DNA of 64,000 nucleotides from Aristolochia californica (taxonomy: Eukaryota; Streptophyta; Magnoliopsida; Piperales; Aristolochiaceae): NCBI GenBank assembly GCA_029961685.1, contig JARWKL010000005.1, positions 1,178,001 to 1,242,000 on the forward strand, read 5' to 3'. The stretch's first letter is position 1, and each line of letters opens with the position of its first letter. Below, in pieces: positions 25,790 through 37,094 of this stretch. The notes beneath the pieces were generated by a model. That model was not told where the DNA came from. It worked only from the letters and a program-made list of their open reading frames with translations, and did no database searches. Both the position numbers and the translations under genes were made by a program.

Positions 25790-26172
25790 GCGCGACGCTT
25801 GTTTTTCCCCTCTTTCTCTCCTTGCACCCCCCTCTCTTGCGCGTCCTCATTTCCCTTTTTTTCTTCCTCTCTCCCGTACTCCCTCTCTCGTCTCCCTGCA
25901 CCCCCAATGTCGTTGCTGCCTCTCTTCTCTCAAATTCTCGTCTCCGGCCTCCGTCTCTGCTCCCTCTCGTATCCAGCCTCTGTCTCTCAGTCTTCTCTCA
26001 AGCTCGCTCTCCGTTTTTCTCTCTCACTTCTCTCTCTCTCTCTCTCTCTTATCCCTCTCGACTTCCCTTTCTCCATTTCAGTTCAATTCAATTATTCACT
26101 TCAATTTCATTGTGGACGGACACTGACACCACCCCCCCCCCACACCCCCCCCCCCCCCCCCCCCCCCCCCCC
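25790..26172. repeat. Pyrimidine-rich tract ending in a run of about 28 C
   Basis: Bases 25803-26060 are almost pure C/T with repeated CTCTC motifs, which gives two long overlapping low-complexity open frames that are not credible genes. The tract ends in ACCCCCCCCCC-ACA and then an uninterrupted C run at 26145-26172. Such a run could form an i-motif (G-quadruplex on the other strand) and its length is error-prone in sequencing. Confidence 0.7.
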
Positions 26173-26239
26173 ATATGTATTTTATGTATTATACCTATTT
26201 TTATATATTATGATTTCTTTTATAAAAAATTAAAGAGAG

Positions 26240-28074
26240 GATGAGAAATAACTTCTTCAAATGATTCAGTCATTGAAGAATTGATATCATATTCAAGAAA
26301 TAGCTGGGTCAAGATCAAATTCAAGAACAAGAATGGAACCAAGCTGAAGAACCAAAGATCTCCACATTCAGTTCAACTTCAAAGAGAACAGTCCCCGATG
26401 AACTCATTAGAACAAACTTAAACTCGACTTATGATCGACCTGAGGTAGAATATCCAGTAAATAAAATCAGCTGGATTAACGCAAAAACCAGACTAATTGG
26501 TTTGAAATTGTAAATAAGAGAGAACCTGAAAGAATCCCAAGGTAATCGAGATCAAGAACACCCCTTTGAGGAGCGCCTCATTGTTTCCCAACTTGCTGGA
26601 AAGCACGAGAACGCCATTAGAAGAAAACGATACAGATAGGAAAGTGCCAGAATGCTACGCCATCTTCCTGGCGACTAAGCCGGATTTCCCGACTCCGGCG
26701 AAGAAGATGGTGCCCAAGGAGTAGAAGAGGGGTTTGAGAGGTCGAGGTTTTGGAACAAGTAATCGAGGCATTTTTGTTTGGACCGAGAAGAGGTGGAGGA
26801 GTTTTACTTGTTCTTTGGGGGAAAATTTCAGTGATTTATACAATCAATCACACACAAACAAATATTACAAAAATCCCCTTTAAAACAAACCTCCTTAACA
26901 CAAATCATGGTTCTTGAATTCCTTGTCTTAAATCCATCAATTCATGAATAGCATCTTGCCTTGTTATATGATCAAAATAAAATAAATAAAACCACTGAAG
27001 AAAAGACATGATGGCTGCTAAAAAAGATGACTGATGGAACCAAATCTTCCATTAAAAACCCTTCCTTTTCTTCAAGAATTGGTTATGATTTCAAACCCAA
27101 CAAAACTTGACTTGATAATCACATGAATAAGTATGTCTCTTCCTCTTTTATAATGTTTTCTCCATCTTGAATAAATAAAAGTATCTACAGTAGTAATTTG
27201 TCTTGGAGTTCATCTTTTCTTTCCTCTTCCTCTGTGATCCTCTTATGATGTCTTGAGATATAATGAATGATGATCCTTAGAAAAAAACAGTAACCTCAGG
27301 GAATATATCTTAATCTTAGATGGGTTGGCAATAGGTATTGTCATTCATGGTTTGCACAATTAGGAAGAACCTGGTTTATCAAATTGTCATGGGGGTGTTT
27401 GTTTCAATGAGTCAACTCGCAACTTAGACAAATGACCGAATTTGGAGACTCAAATTCGATCATGCGAGATCAGTCTAGATTGGTTCAGGTTCAACTTGGA
27501 CAACTCATGTTTGTCTCGAACCTAATATTGATTTCGACTGAGATGAGCTAAATTCTCTCTGAGTCAATTAGGGCTTTGGGGTCCTGAGTTATGGAGCCAT
27601 TGCACAAATATGGAACCAGACCGACTCACTTCCTGGTTCATGACAAAACCGAGCCGGTTTGGGTGGCTTGGAAGCATCTAGGGCTGAGAGGAACCTGCGC
27701 GTGCAAAGCAGCTAGGGGCAACCCTGCAGGGAGACATGTCCCACCTCTGTCTCCCACTACTTCTCAAGCTTTGATTAGACATTGGATACCTGAACTTGAT
27801 ATCCTTCTTCAGACCTTTCTAAATATGAAACTCAGCTCTAATTCCATACCTTAACCAATTTGTCTAAGCTTGTTTTGGCGTTCATTCTGCTCAAGAGAAT
27901 GCTGATCTTGGCTCAAGTTTTCTGGACAGCAGTCAAAATCTGTAACATAAAAAGAAATGGGTGTTAAAGATTAAGCAGCTCTCTCTCTCTTACCCAGTTG
28001 GTTGCAGTTGCAGTTGCAGTGTCAGTGGTAGAAATCCTGCAGGAGCCTCGGAGCAGGCTACTTCAAACCTGGAG
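26240..28074. other. Spacer upstream of the second DUF1191 gene
   Basis: No supported gene. A minus-strand frame at 26655-26843 (basic, Pro/Leu-rich) looks like the start of a coding exon but I could not connect it to a downstream exon or a family. Just before the ATG lies GTTGCAGTTGCAGTTGCAGT (28000-28019), a short tandem hexamer in the probable 5' UTR. Confidence 0.35.
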
Positions 28075-29022
28075 ATGGATTATTCTCATGTGCTTGTTCT
28101 GTTTCCTTCGGTCTTGTTTATGGTGGTTCGGTTCTCGAAATGCAGCGCAGCTTCTCTGAATACTTCGACATTGCCGGCCAAAGCTCTGGATTTGCTTCTG
28201 CAGCAGTATGCATATGGAGCATTTGTTCATCCGAGGAATGAGGTTCAATTTGATGCACAAATTCCTTCAAACTTCTCGGGGGTAAAATTGGCTGCAATGA
28301 GGCTGAGAAGTGGGAGGCTGAGGTCTAGAGGGATCAAGTACAAGGAGTTCAGGATCCCCGCCGGCCTCGTGGAGCAACCCCACGTCAAGAGGTTAGTGCT
28401 GGTTTACCAGAATCTAGGTAACTGGTCTTCTTCATACTATCATCTCCCTGGTTACCACTTCCTCACCCCTGTTCTTGGGCTTCTGGCATATGATGGGGAC
28501 AATCTGTCTACAATAAACTTGAGGGAACTCCAAATAAATGCCTCCCACAAACCCATTTTAATCAGATTCTCAGCTGTCAAAACTGCTACAGGAAGGGAAA
28601 ATCACAAGTGCGTGAGATTCGGTTTGAATGGTGTGACTGAATTCACAGACACGGTCTCTAGACATGTTTGTGCTTCATCTAGTCATGGACATTTCTCCAT
28701 TGTGGTGAACTCCACAACGAAGCCGCCGGAGGGGAAGCCGCTGCCGCCGCCTGGTCATCAACGTTTACGGTCGGAGGAGAAGGAGAACTCTAGGCCATGG
28801 AAGTTTGCTTGGGTGTTGGGTGGGGTGTTACTGGGGATGGCTGCCTTGGTTCTAGCCATGACTTGGGCGGTGAGGAGAAAGCAGAACAAGAGGATAACAG
28901 AGATGGAGCAAGAAGCTGACACAGGGGAGGCTCTAAGGAAGGCCATTGTGGGGAAGAGTGTTCTACCCATGGCAACAGGAATCCGGACTCAGCCAATACT
29001 TGAAAACGAATATGTTCCCTGA
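28075..29022 (+). CDS. DUF1191 family type I membrane protein, second copy
   Basis: A single-exon frame of 315 aa with the same layout as 19464-20423. It has a signal peptide (1-25), DUF1191 ectodomain with K-L-A-A-M-R-L-R-S-G (71-80), V-Y-Q-N-L-G-N-W-S-S-S-Y-Y (110-122) and T-P-V-L-G-L-L-A-Y-D (131-140), a shorter Pro stalk (about 217-228), one helix (243-266) and a tail ending L-E-N-E-Y-V-P. The frame is open upstream to 27961 but has no ATG there, so 28075 is the start. Ectodomain loops and the stalk have diverged while the core blocks and tail are nearly fixed, which indicates an old duplication with both copies under constraint. Function unknown. Confidence 0.92.
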   Translation: MDYSHVLVLFPSVLFMVVRFSKCSAASLNTSTLPAKALDLLLQQYAYGAFVHPRNEVQFDAQIPSNFSGVKLAAMRLRSGRLRSRGIKYKEFRIPAGLVEQPHVKRLVLVYQNLGNWSSSYYHLPGYHFLTPVLGLLAYDGDNLSTINLRELQINASHKPILIRFSAVKTATGRENHKCVRFGLNGVTEFTDTVSRHVCASSSHGHFSIVVNSTTKPPEGKPLPPPGHQRLRSEEKENSRPWKFAWVLGGVLLGMAALVLAMTWAVRRKQNKRITEMEQEADTGEALRKAIVGKSVLPMATGIRTQPILENEYVP

Positions 29023-29958
29023 TTCAGTCAAATTCACAAACAGTTGGCAGGAGATCAATCTTGGCTTACCGGAAAGAACTGGGTGTGTATGATTCTCAAG
29101 TGAAACCGTTGATTTTGATACTGAAATCATCATAAAGACCTGGTTTGATGCTTTTTGTTCTGGTTTCTAATTTATCTCAGAACGAATTTGTTACCTTTGA
29201 AGAGCTGTGGAATTTGGCATTTGGCAATCGAGCTTTTTTGATTCTTTCTACTCTTATGCGAATTGGACAAGTAAATGCCCCTTTGTGACACCTGCCTGAA
29301 GGACTAACTGCACATGAATCAAAATAAAATCTTGACCACGACACTTCATTGGGACCACTGTCACATAATTTTCTGGAAATTAGGGTGCTGTGTGACCCAA
29401 TCCATGGCTGCAGCAACAACCTTAAGTGGTCCATTGTGCCAGGAAAAATTGATTATAAATGGGTACACTGGCCTTGCCATGCTGTGTATTGTGCTGGTAC
29501 ATGGGACCAAGTATTCATGAACAAACTGTATATTGGTAGATATACCATGTTAATATGAAGATATACTTCAATATATACCAGCCGATATAAAATACATAGA
29601 ATATTTGTTCATAAATTGAAAAAATTTTATATCGTGATTTTAAAAATTTTAAATATATTTTTTTTATACCCACCGATACCAAAAAAAACTAATATTCTAC
29701 TATATCGGCCAATAAGTAGAGCGTAGCTACCTTGGTGAGTAAGGGACCACACCGAGCCTCTCCTCGTTTTAAAATTTCTTTTGCTAACTAAATATTTTGA
29801 GACTCCTTTTCTACATGACCTACCCCTAAAATTCGAGCTACCCACCTAAGTCATGTATTCATAGGTGCAAAACTAATACATATCGACAAATACTATGTGG
29901 TCATACCATACCATACCACACTACGTTTTGTGTACCCAAAACATGATACATCCGACCC
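29023..29958. other. Intergenic spacer after the second DUF1191 gene
   Basis: The 3' UTR of the DUF1191 gene probably occupies the first few hundred bases. From 29520 the text is AT-rich with ATATCGG/CCGATAT motifs facing each other (about 29581 and 29701) and a CATACCATACCATACCACA run at 29903-29921. This suggests a decayed transposon that I could not classify. Confidence 0.35.
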
Positions 29959-29960
29959 TA

Positions 29961-30130
29961 AGGGTCTGTTTGTAACCCCTAAAAAAGAAAAAATTAGAAT
30001 TTAACCATTATTATTTTAAAAAGATAGTTAGTGAAAAAAAAGAATTTGATCATTATCACATTTTCACTTACTATTTTTTTAAATAATAATTATCAAATTC
30101 GCATTTTTTTTCATAGGTTCCAAACCTAAC
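29961..30130. mobile_element. MITE, second copy of the 13507-13682 family
   Basis: Begins TA-AGGGTCTGTTTGTAACCCCT. It shares the interior TTTAACCATTATTA...ATAGTTAGTGAAAA...AATTTGATCATTAT and ends ATAGGTTCCAAACCTAA, with a damaged right terminus. It lies about 750 bp upstream of the P450 start codon. Confidence 0.7.
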
Positions 30131-30528
30131 GCTGACATAATCAAATCTTGTTCCATTATCGAATTGGATCAACCTCAACTACTTGCTTGATAGAACCACT
30201 TGCTTAATCAACTACTGCTTCTTCCACATGTTGATAGGGCACTTGCTATCAAAGGTGTCCTAAGACAGGATCAAACTGTAGGGAAGGGGAATTGATCAAT
30301 AGAACCTGGCTAAATCAGGGCTGGGATAGTTGCACCCATTCCTAACCAGTTTGGAAAAGGTTCGCTCATGTTGGATGGAGTCTTCAAAACACCAAAGCAT
30401 GGAAGGACAGGAGCCCAACATTTATTAGCCATCTTAAAGAAGGAGAGTGACAAGAGGAAGGAGAAGAAACCCACCCCAAAGTCCTCATTTATTGTTCTAG
30501 GGTCTTCTCCCTCATAACTACTTCTGCA

Positions 30529-30536
30529 TATATATA
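30529..30536 (+). promoter_or_regulatory. Probable TATA box of the P450 gene
   Basis: TATATATA 338 bp before the ATG at 30875. It is the only TATA-like element in a suitable position between the MITE and the coding start. It would imply a 5' UTR of roughly 300 bases. Confidence 0.35.
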
Positions 30537-30874
30537 CCATAGTGTTTAGACCACCTAAGGGGTGCATTCAAACCTCAGAGACAGAGACAGGACGTGGAGA
30601 AGTAAACCCAAGAGAGATGCAGCCTGGAAATTCCGGCGCCCTCTGAAACTGCTGCTTTTCCTGCCATTAAAACTTCTCTCCTGCACTCGGGAAAGGTTTA
30701 GACAAGGGGAGTCAGCATGGCGAAATTTTCGGTTCCTCGAATGGAAACTGACATTTATTTCGAGGACTGGATGCAGATCCTCTAAATCCATATCCCTTCT
30801 CTGTGAAGCTCCTCTTTAATTTTCTGGCCTCGGGAGCAAGTCTGTGTACTGGGTTTGGTTTGCAGCAGAGAATC

Positions 30875-33800
30875 ATGAACTGGATCTTGCTCGTTTTGTC
30901 TGGATTTCTGAGCTTTCTGCTGTTTTGGTTTTGGAGGAGACAGAGTGAGAGAAAGCAGACTCCGGAAGGGTGTTTAGGCTGGCCATTGATTGGAGAAACT
31001 ATTGAATTCGTTGCCTGTGCTCGTTCTTCCAACCCTTTAAGCTTCATGCAGAAGAGACGAGCACTGTAAGTAAATTCCTATTTTTCTTGGCTTCTAAATA
31101 TTTTATTTCTTGTTTCCGCTTCATTTGTTGCTCACCCTCCATTAAAGGTTCGGTTTCGTTTCTTCCCATGCATGGCAATCCTTCTCAGCTGCATGCATTG
31201 ATTCAGAGAGACATAGATCACTAGCTAAATCTAAATCTCTAAACCTTCTGCCATTGCCATTAATTCAGATACGGGAAGGTGTTCAAGTCTCATTTACTGG
31301 GCAGACCCATCATTATCTCCACAGATGCAGAGGTGAACAAAACGATCTTGCAGAATAATGGAAGCATCTTCGTACCTTTCTACCCGAGATCAATCAATTT
31401 ACTATTGGGCGAATCCTCCATACTGAAAATAAACGGGAATCTGCATAGGAAGGTTCATGGCCTCATTGGAAGCTTCTTGAAGTCTCCTGGGTTGAAAGCT
31501 CAGGTCACCAGAAGGATCAAAGACTTGATGCAGCTTTCCATGAAAGAATGGAATGAAGGACAACTGGTTTTTATCCAAGATGAAGCCAGAAAGGTCCACC
31601 CTCCATTTTTTTCCCTTTTCTTCAGTATTTACAAAACAAAATCATGTATTATGATACATAGTTTTTCATTCATTCATCAAGATTAGTTTATTTCATGTCA
31701 GTAGATAGTATATTATTGACAGATGATCATGTGCTAGCTTTATTAATTGATAGTGTTTAACTTATATTTTTTATACCCTGGCTTGGATTAATTACAGATA
31801 GCTTTTCAAGTCTTGATTGAGGTGTTAATGGGAGTAGGCTCTGGCGAAGAGAAAGAGTTACTGATGAGGGAATTCAGGGTATTCAGTGATGGTTTGATTT
31901 GTGTTCCTGTCAAGCTGCCTGGAACAACAATGTCAAACTCTTTGAAGGTTTTCTTTTTTAATATTTTTAAAAATTTTAAATTTTTTTCCTGCACTGAAAA
32001 TAAAAATAAACTAGCAAAAATCAGTCCTGGTCAGTATAAAATTAAAAAAAAAAAACTGACCAGAACAACAAAAACCCTAGTTGGGGACTGCAGATTTCCC
32101 CATACAACTGAGAGAATAAATGGAATTTGACAGTGTTGGATATTTTTTCCCAGGCCAAGGAGAGGATGAAGCAGCTTGTGGAGAAGATAATCAAAGAGAA
32201 GGTGAAGAAACCAAAGAATGGCAATGTAAAAGATGTCATAGATGTGTTACTGAATGAAAAGGATTCCAAGGAAGATGGCCAATTGACAGTAGATTTCATT
32301 TGTGGGAACATAGCAGAGATGATGATCCCTGGAGAAGACTCTGTGCCTATGCTCATCACTCTTGCTGTCAAGTATCTGAGTGATTCTCCTCTTGCTTTGA
32401 AGCAGCTACTGGTATGTAAACTTCACCACTTATTGGAAGGAGAAGATTTTTTAATTATTTTTTTTCATTTTTGTCTTAAGGGTTAATTACTGACACATCC
32501 TTTAAATAAAAAATAAATATATTTAATTAACTAATGCTTATGTACCCAAAAATATCACCAATTTTTTTTCCGTATTTTTACGATTAAATTTTGTCAAGAA
32601 ACTCTAACTTTGGCATGTAAAAAGATATATATAGACACTATGGAGACCCACATAATTAATTTGGTCCCATTTACATTTCTCGTAGGGATCCACATTGGTC
32701 CTATATTTGTGTGTGTGTGTGTGTGTATGTCTGTGTGGTTCTTTTTACATATATGTCAAAATTTTAATTAACTTATGTAAAATAATATACTCATATAAGT
32801 AACTTTATTTGGTTTAAGTATCGATTTAACATGGAGAGTTTCATAGATATTTATATCATAATTAGGGGGCTTACTAGTAATGAACTATTTTTTTATTTTT
32901 TATATTAAAATAAATAAATTTATTATAATTTTTTTTGGCTTCCAGGTGGAGAATATGGAATTAAAGAGTAGGAAAATTGATCTGGGTGAAGAATATGAAT
33001 GGACAGATTATATGTCACTAGACTTTACTCAAAATGTGAGTTCACTCTTTATAAGCAAATTAATATAGACATCGATTAACATATCTTATATTCTTATTTA
33101 TGCATATTTTTCTTCTTGCAGGTGATAAATGAAAGCCTTAGACTGGGGAATATTGTTGTTGCCATTTGGAGGAAGGCCCTCAAGGATGTTAACATAAATG
33201 GTAACTTTTAAATCTTGTTCAAACATTATTTTTAATAAATTGGAAGATTTTTTGTGTTTAAATTCTATAATAATTGGTAATTTTTCAAAAAAAAATAAAA
33301 AAATAGAAAATATTTACTTCCACTAAGGGAAAATAAGTAGTTTAAGTTCTTTTCAAGTAGCACATTTTTTTGTGGGATTTGTAGGTTATTTGATCCCTAA
33401 AGGTTGGTGTGTGATGACCTCCTTCAATTCGATCCATATGGATGAAGAGAACTATGACCACCCATACTCTTTCAACCCTTGGAGGTGGCAAGTAAGTGCT
33501 TTCCTCTCCCCATTTTCTCAAGGTTTTATGTCTTGAACTTGCACTTGAGACCTTCAAAATTTAAATTGACTCGGTTAAGAGAAGTCTTATTTATGTCACA
33601 AAGATTTATTACTTGTCAGGGACCCCAAAATGATAGTAAAATGGTAAAAAAAAATGCCTACTAAGCCATGTTTGTTGAAATGCTTAGCAGAGAAATGAAA
33701 GCAAGGTTCTGTCTAGCAACTTCACACCCTTTGGTGGAGGGCAAAGGCTGTGTCCTGGTCAAGAGCTTTCGAGGCTGGAAGCCTCCATTTTCCTCCATCA

Positions 33801-34008
33801 TCTGGTCACAAACCAAAGGTAATGTGGAGATATTCTCTCTCTAAAATATTGCAATTCTCTTGCCTAAACCATTACTAAGAAAACAAAAGTTTCTTGTGAT
33901 TTGGTCTTTTATGCCAGATGGGTGGCTGAGGAGGATTACATTGTCAACTTTCCATTAGTGAAGTTGAAAAGAAGAATGCCCATCAGAGTCTCCCCTATTT
34001 CTTCATAA
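30875..34008 (+). CDS. Cytochrome P450, CYP90C/CYP90D type (brassinosteroid C-23 hydroxylase)
   Basis: Nine exons: 30875-31065, 31269-31593, 31798-31947, 32154-32411, 32946-33035, 33122-33200, 33385-33491, 33691-33818 and 33918-34008. Borders are GT-AG, phases agree, product 472 aa. An N-terminal membrane anchor (2-20) is followed by a short Pro-containing hinge. Other landmarks are L-G-W-P-L-I-G-E-T (34-42), the I-helix P-G-E-D-S-V-P (281-287), ExxR E342-S-L-R345, P-W-R-W before exon 8, and the haem site F414-G-G-G-Q-R-L-C-P-G423 with Cys421. The set of motifs (E-E-Y-x-W-T-D-Y-M-S-L, R-K-A-L-K-D-V) matches CYP90C1/ROT3 best, while G-E-D-S-V-P is nearer CYP90D. Both families hydroxylate C-23 of brassinosteroid precursors in the ER. 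AATAAA lies at 34134-34139. Confidence 0.88.
32707..32726. repeat. (GT)n microsatellite in P450 intron 4
   Basis: About nine GT units followed by GTATGTCTGTGTGG. It lies inside the 534-bp intron between exons 4 and 5. Confidence 0.7.
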
Positions 34009-34240
34009 AATCATCTTCTCAGCAAGACTTGAGGCATGAACTTTCTGCAGCTGAAAGCTTCCCTTTTGTGCAGGCTGATAAGCCATATATATTGAAAAAG
34101 TATAGTAATCTTCCTTTCTACAAGAAATGTGCAAATAAATGCTACAAGACAAGCATTATGTAAGGCCATGAAGGCTCATGAGATTTTAGCTAGAGTTGTC
34201 TTAATTTCATCTTGATCCAAATCGAAATTGAATTGCATTT

Positions 34241-34252
34241 GGGGGGGGGGGG
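34241..34252. repeat. Run of 12 G downstream of the P450 gene
   Basis: An uninterrupted G12 tract flanked by ATTT and ATTTTTG. It is a homopolymer whose true length may vary. Confidence 0.7.
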
Positions 34253-34299
34253 ATTTTTGAAGTTCATGTCCAACATGAAGATCATGTCAGTCCTATTTC

Positions 34300-34960
34300 A
34301 CACTTGGTGTTAGTATTGACGACTTCATGTGCACTGGAAAACAGTTTTCAATGTTAGTGTCCCAACATGAGAAAAACATAAAAAACAAGAGAATCCCTAA
34401 ACCCTAGACCCCCTAAACCTTAGAAGCCCTAAACCCTAAACCCTAAGTAATCAAAATTTTGATAAAAATTTTTAATTCATTGAGATTCAAGTAAAAAATT
34501 ACTAGATTATGACTTATATTTTAAAAATAGTAGTAATATAATAAGATTATTAAATATGATGTTTTATTTACATTTATTCTCTTTTTTTAATTTTTATATT
34601 TTTTTAATATTGGTTGATATTATGATAAAGTAATATGTAACATTGTTTTGTTGATAAAAATATTACTTTACAATTACTAATCTAATATTTTGAAAATTAA
34701 CTAGATGCCTTGCCTATGATTAAAACAAATATTTCAAGTGTTTTTTTAAAATAAATTTTAGTGTCATGTCAATGATTTTTTATACAATTGAATGACATTG
34801 TTGTTAAGCTTTTGTGTATATTATAATATTTTTTTATATTTCTTATGGTTTTATAAAATTTTAAATCATTTATGCCATTTATTTACCCTATTCTATTGTT
34901 TTATAAGTAAATAAAACAACAATACATAGAACAACTTATTTTATATACAAATAATAATGT
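34300..34960. repeat. AT-rich dispersed repeat, copy 3 (inverted)
   Basis: Reverse complemented, 34330-34400 reads CATGTTGGGACACTAACATTG then AAAACTGTTTTCCAGTGCACA. This is the terminal module of the copies near 1540 and 25560. An AT-rich body follows to about 34960. Nothing further is recognised between 34960 and 35750 apart from AT-rich text. Confidence 0.4.
34393..34446. repeat. Interstitial telomere-like repeat (CCCTAAA)n
   Basis: About 54 bp contain six CCCTAAA or one-base variants (CCCTAAACCCTAGACCCCC, CCTAAACCTTAGAAG, CCCTAAACCCTAAACCCTAA). This matches the Arabidopsis-type plant telomere unit. It sits immediately beside the inverted AT-rich repeat copy. Confidence 0.75.
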
Positions 34961-35752
34961 ATACCGATATACCATATGTAAATGGAACAATATACACCCA
35001 TAATCCAGTAGACTCGACTAGAATAAAAGGTTCAAGTTCGACACCCTGATCCAATCGACTCCTACTTGAATCCAAATCGACCTAGTCGAGCAAGTTGGAA
35101 AACCATGCTTTCATTTTAGTCGAGCGATTTGTACATGAATTTGGTAGACTAAATTAATCCGTCTAAAACACAGAAAAAAATCGGTAAGTCATATTCTTAA
35201 GATAATTAATCCATTAACCAACATGTTTAAGTCTTAGTTATGATGGAAATATTATTTACTAAATTTTCAAAACAACAAACATTATTAAAGCTTAAGTGCT
35301 CAAAGCATGCAAAAATCCATTAATAAAAATTGATATAAAAAACATGAATAATACGTTTTTAATCTAATAAATTATAACATTTTTCCCGAATTTTCCTCTA
35401 ATTTTTTAATAAAAATTAATTTTATGTCGAAAACTAAATATGAAGTCAATTGAGATTAAGGAAGGAGTTAAATCATAATTTATGGTCAAAGGTCAAACAT
35501 TGACTTTTCCTTTTACGGAAAGACTGGATCAAACCTTGAGGCTTATTTTGGTAAGAAAGTGAACCCTCACATGATCGTACTTTATACTGAACTGACGAGA
35601 CTTGTGACTGCACTCGACTTGCTAAAACCAGAAACTCATCGATGCCGAACCAGATAATGATCCTTTCAAAGAAGTTTGATCTATCGATACAAGGAAACTC
35701 CTGCTTGTAAACTAGTCTCCTTTTCCTAATCGAATTCAGTTCACTCATTATC

Positions 35753-35759
35753 TATATAA
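35753..35759 (+). promoter_or_regulatory. Probable TATA box of the FLZ gene
   Basis: TATATAA 82 bp before the ATG. The spacing would place transcription start near 35785 and leave a 5' UTR of about 55 bases. Confidence 0.5.
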
Positions 35760-35840
35760 TGCCAACGACTCGTCCTCGTCCTCGTCGTCATTCATCAGTA
35801 CTCTTCTGTAACTGCTGTACATCGTCTTCAAGCTTCAACA

Positions 35841-36325
35841 ATGCCGCCAGTGTTTTCGATTGAGCCAGAGAGTTCCGATCGAGGAAAGCTTTCCGACGCC
35901 TGCCTGAAACACTGCTTCTACTGCGGCCATAAGAACGAGGATTCTGCAGGTGTTTACATGTACAGGTGAGTTTCTCTTGGTCTCTGAGATCTTTGCCGAA
36001 TCAATGGCGTATTGGCGCTGGTTTGCCAAACTCCGGGTTCCATTAAAAGGTCTTTTGATCTCTTTATAGTGAAGAAATGCGTCTAATAAAACAAACCCAG
36101 ATAGGAGTTTTTCATGGAGCTCTCGGAGGATTGAGATTATTTTTCCTTGCTGTTAGTTTTTGGGGTTTGTTATTAATTAAGCTCGCTTCGGAATGTTTTT
36201 TCTAATGCAGTGATAAAGCTTTTTGCACTTCGACTTGCTTCATGCGGCAGATGAGAGAGAATGAGGCGAAAGATTTCATAAAGGCTATGGAGAGAAAGAA
36301 GAAGAAGAACTCTGTAGTAGTCTAG
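35841..36325 (+). CDS. Small FCS-like zinc finger (FLZ/DUF581) protein
   Basis: Two exons, 35841-35965 and 36211-36325, join in phase (AG|T, Ser) to give 79 aa. The FLZ finger spans about residues 23-56: C-F-Y-C as the first pair, then the family core V-Y-M-Y-S-D-K-A-F-C and a second pair F-C-T-S-T-C, followed by R-Q-M. The rest is a short acidic N terminus and a Lys-rich C terminus. FLZ proteins are plant-specific scaffolds that bind SnRK1 kinase subunits; here that role rests on family membership. It is at the short end of the family and has essentially only the finger. The position of the intron, within the finger after M-Y, is typical. Confidence 0.85.
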
Positions 36326-37086
36326 TCACAGCGAGCTTAATCTTCAGTTACGTTTATTCAAGAAGAGTGACGGATCGTTGTGATTTGCATTAGTTTATGT
36401 TTTCAAGGTTTTTATATTTATAAAGAATTAGAGAATTCAAATTCTGGGTTTGGCAAATATGTTTATGACAATATGGGGAATTTTACATCAGGCTTTTTAC
36501 CAAATTACCCATTTTAAAAAACTTATTTCGATAAATAACGTACCGGTCCACTGTACATGTGTACAAGCAAAGAAGGTGACACGTAAGCTTTAACTGATTA
36601 CGTGTTACCATGTCATTAGTATTGAAGGCCATTTATCTCCTCCAAAGTGATTAGAGGAGACCTGATTAGACCACTAGACTATGTCCACAGCTGGTCTGAA
36701 TCAAATTTATTAGACCATGTTCTAGCAATGGGGTTAATTTTCTCTAATCACATGGGAGGATAAATGGACCCATCTCTCAATTTAAACGGGTTCTATAAAC
36801 CAGTCTCATTGTTAGAAAGGATCCTAAGCAAAATTGAACTTGTTGTCTAAGATGTTCTGGTTGGAAGTAGTTCTTCCTTTGGGAATCATCGCTGGAATGC
36901 TCTGCATAATGGGTAACGCGCAGGGTTTGATACACAAGGCTGCTTACGGTAGGGTAGGGGAAAATGAAGCCAAAAATGGGTGAAAACGTCTGTTTTTTGT
37001 CTTCTCAATTTCATTGTTTTTAATTGCATTGGTGCCTTTTTTTTTTCACGTTTCAGCCGAAGCATATTGGAAATGATGTTTGGGAT

Positions 37087-37094
37087 GTTGCAGT
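37087..37094. repeat. Left target-site duplication of the hAT element
   Basis: GTTGCAGT, identical to 41954-41961. Eight bases is the standard hAT duplication length. Confidence 0.92.

Noticed and set aside
25766..26244. Two overlapping plus-strand open frames of 140-155 codons
   Set aside because: They come from a C/T-rich low-complexity tract and end in the poly-C run. They encode only Ser/Leu/Pro strings with no domain.
27591..27854. 87-codon plus-strand frame
   Set aside because: No domain, odd composition, stops in neighbouring frames, and no plausible exon partners.
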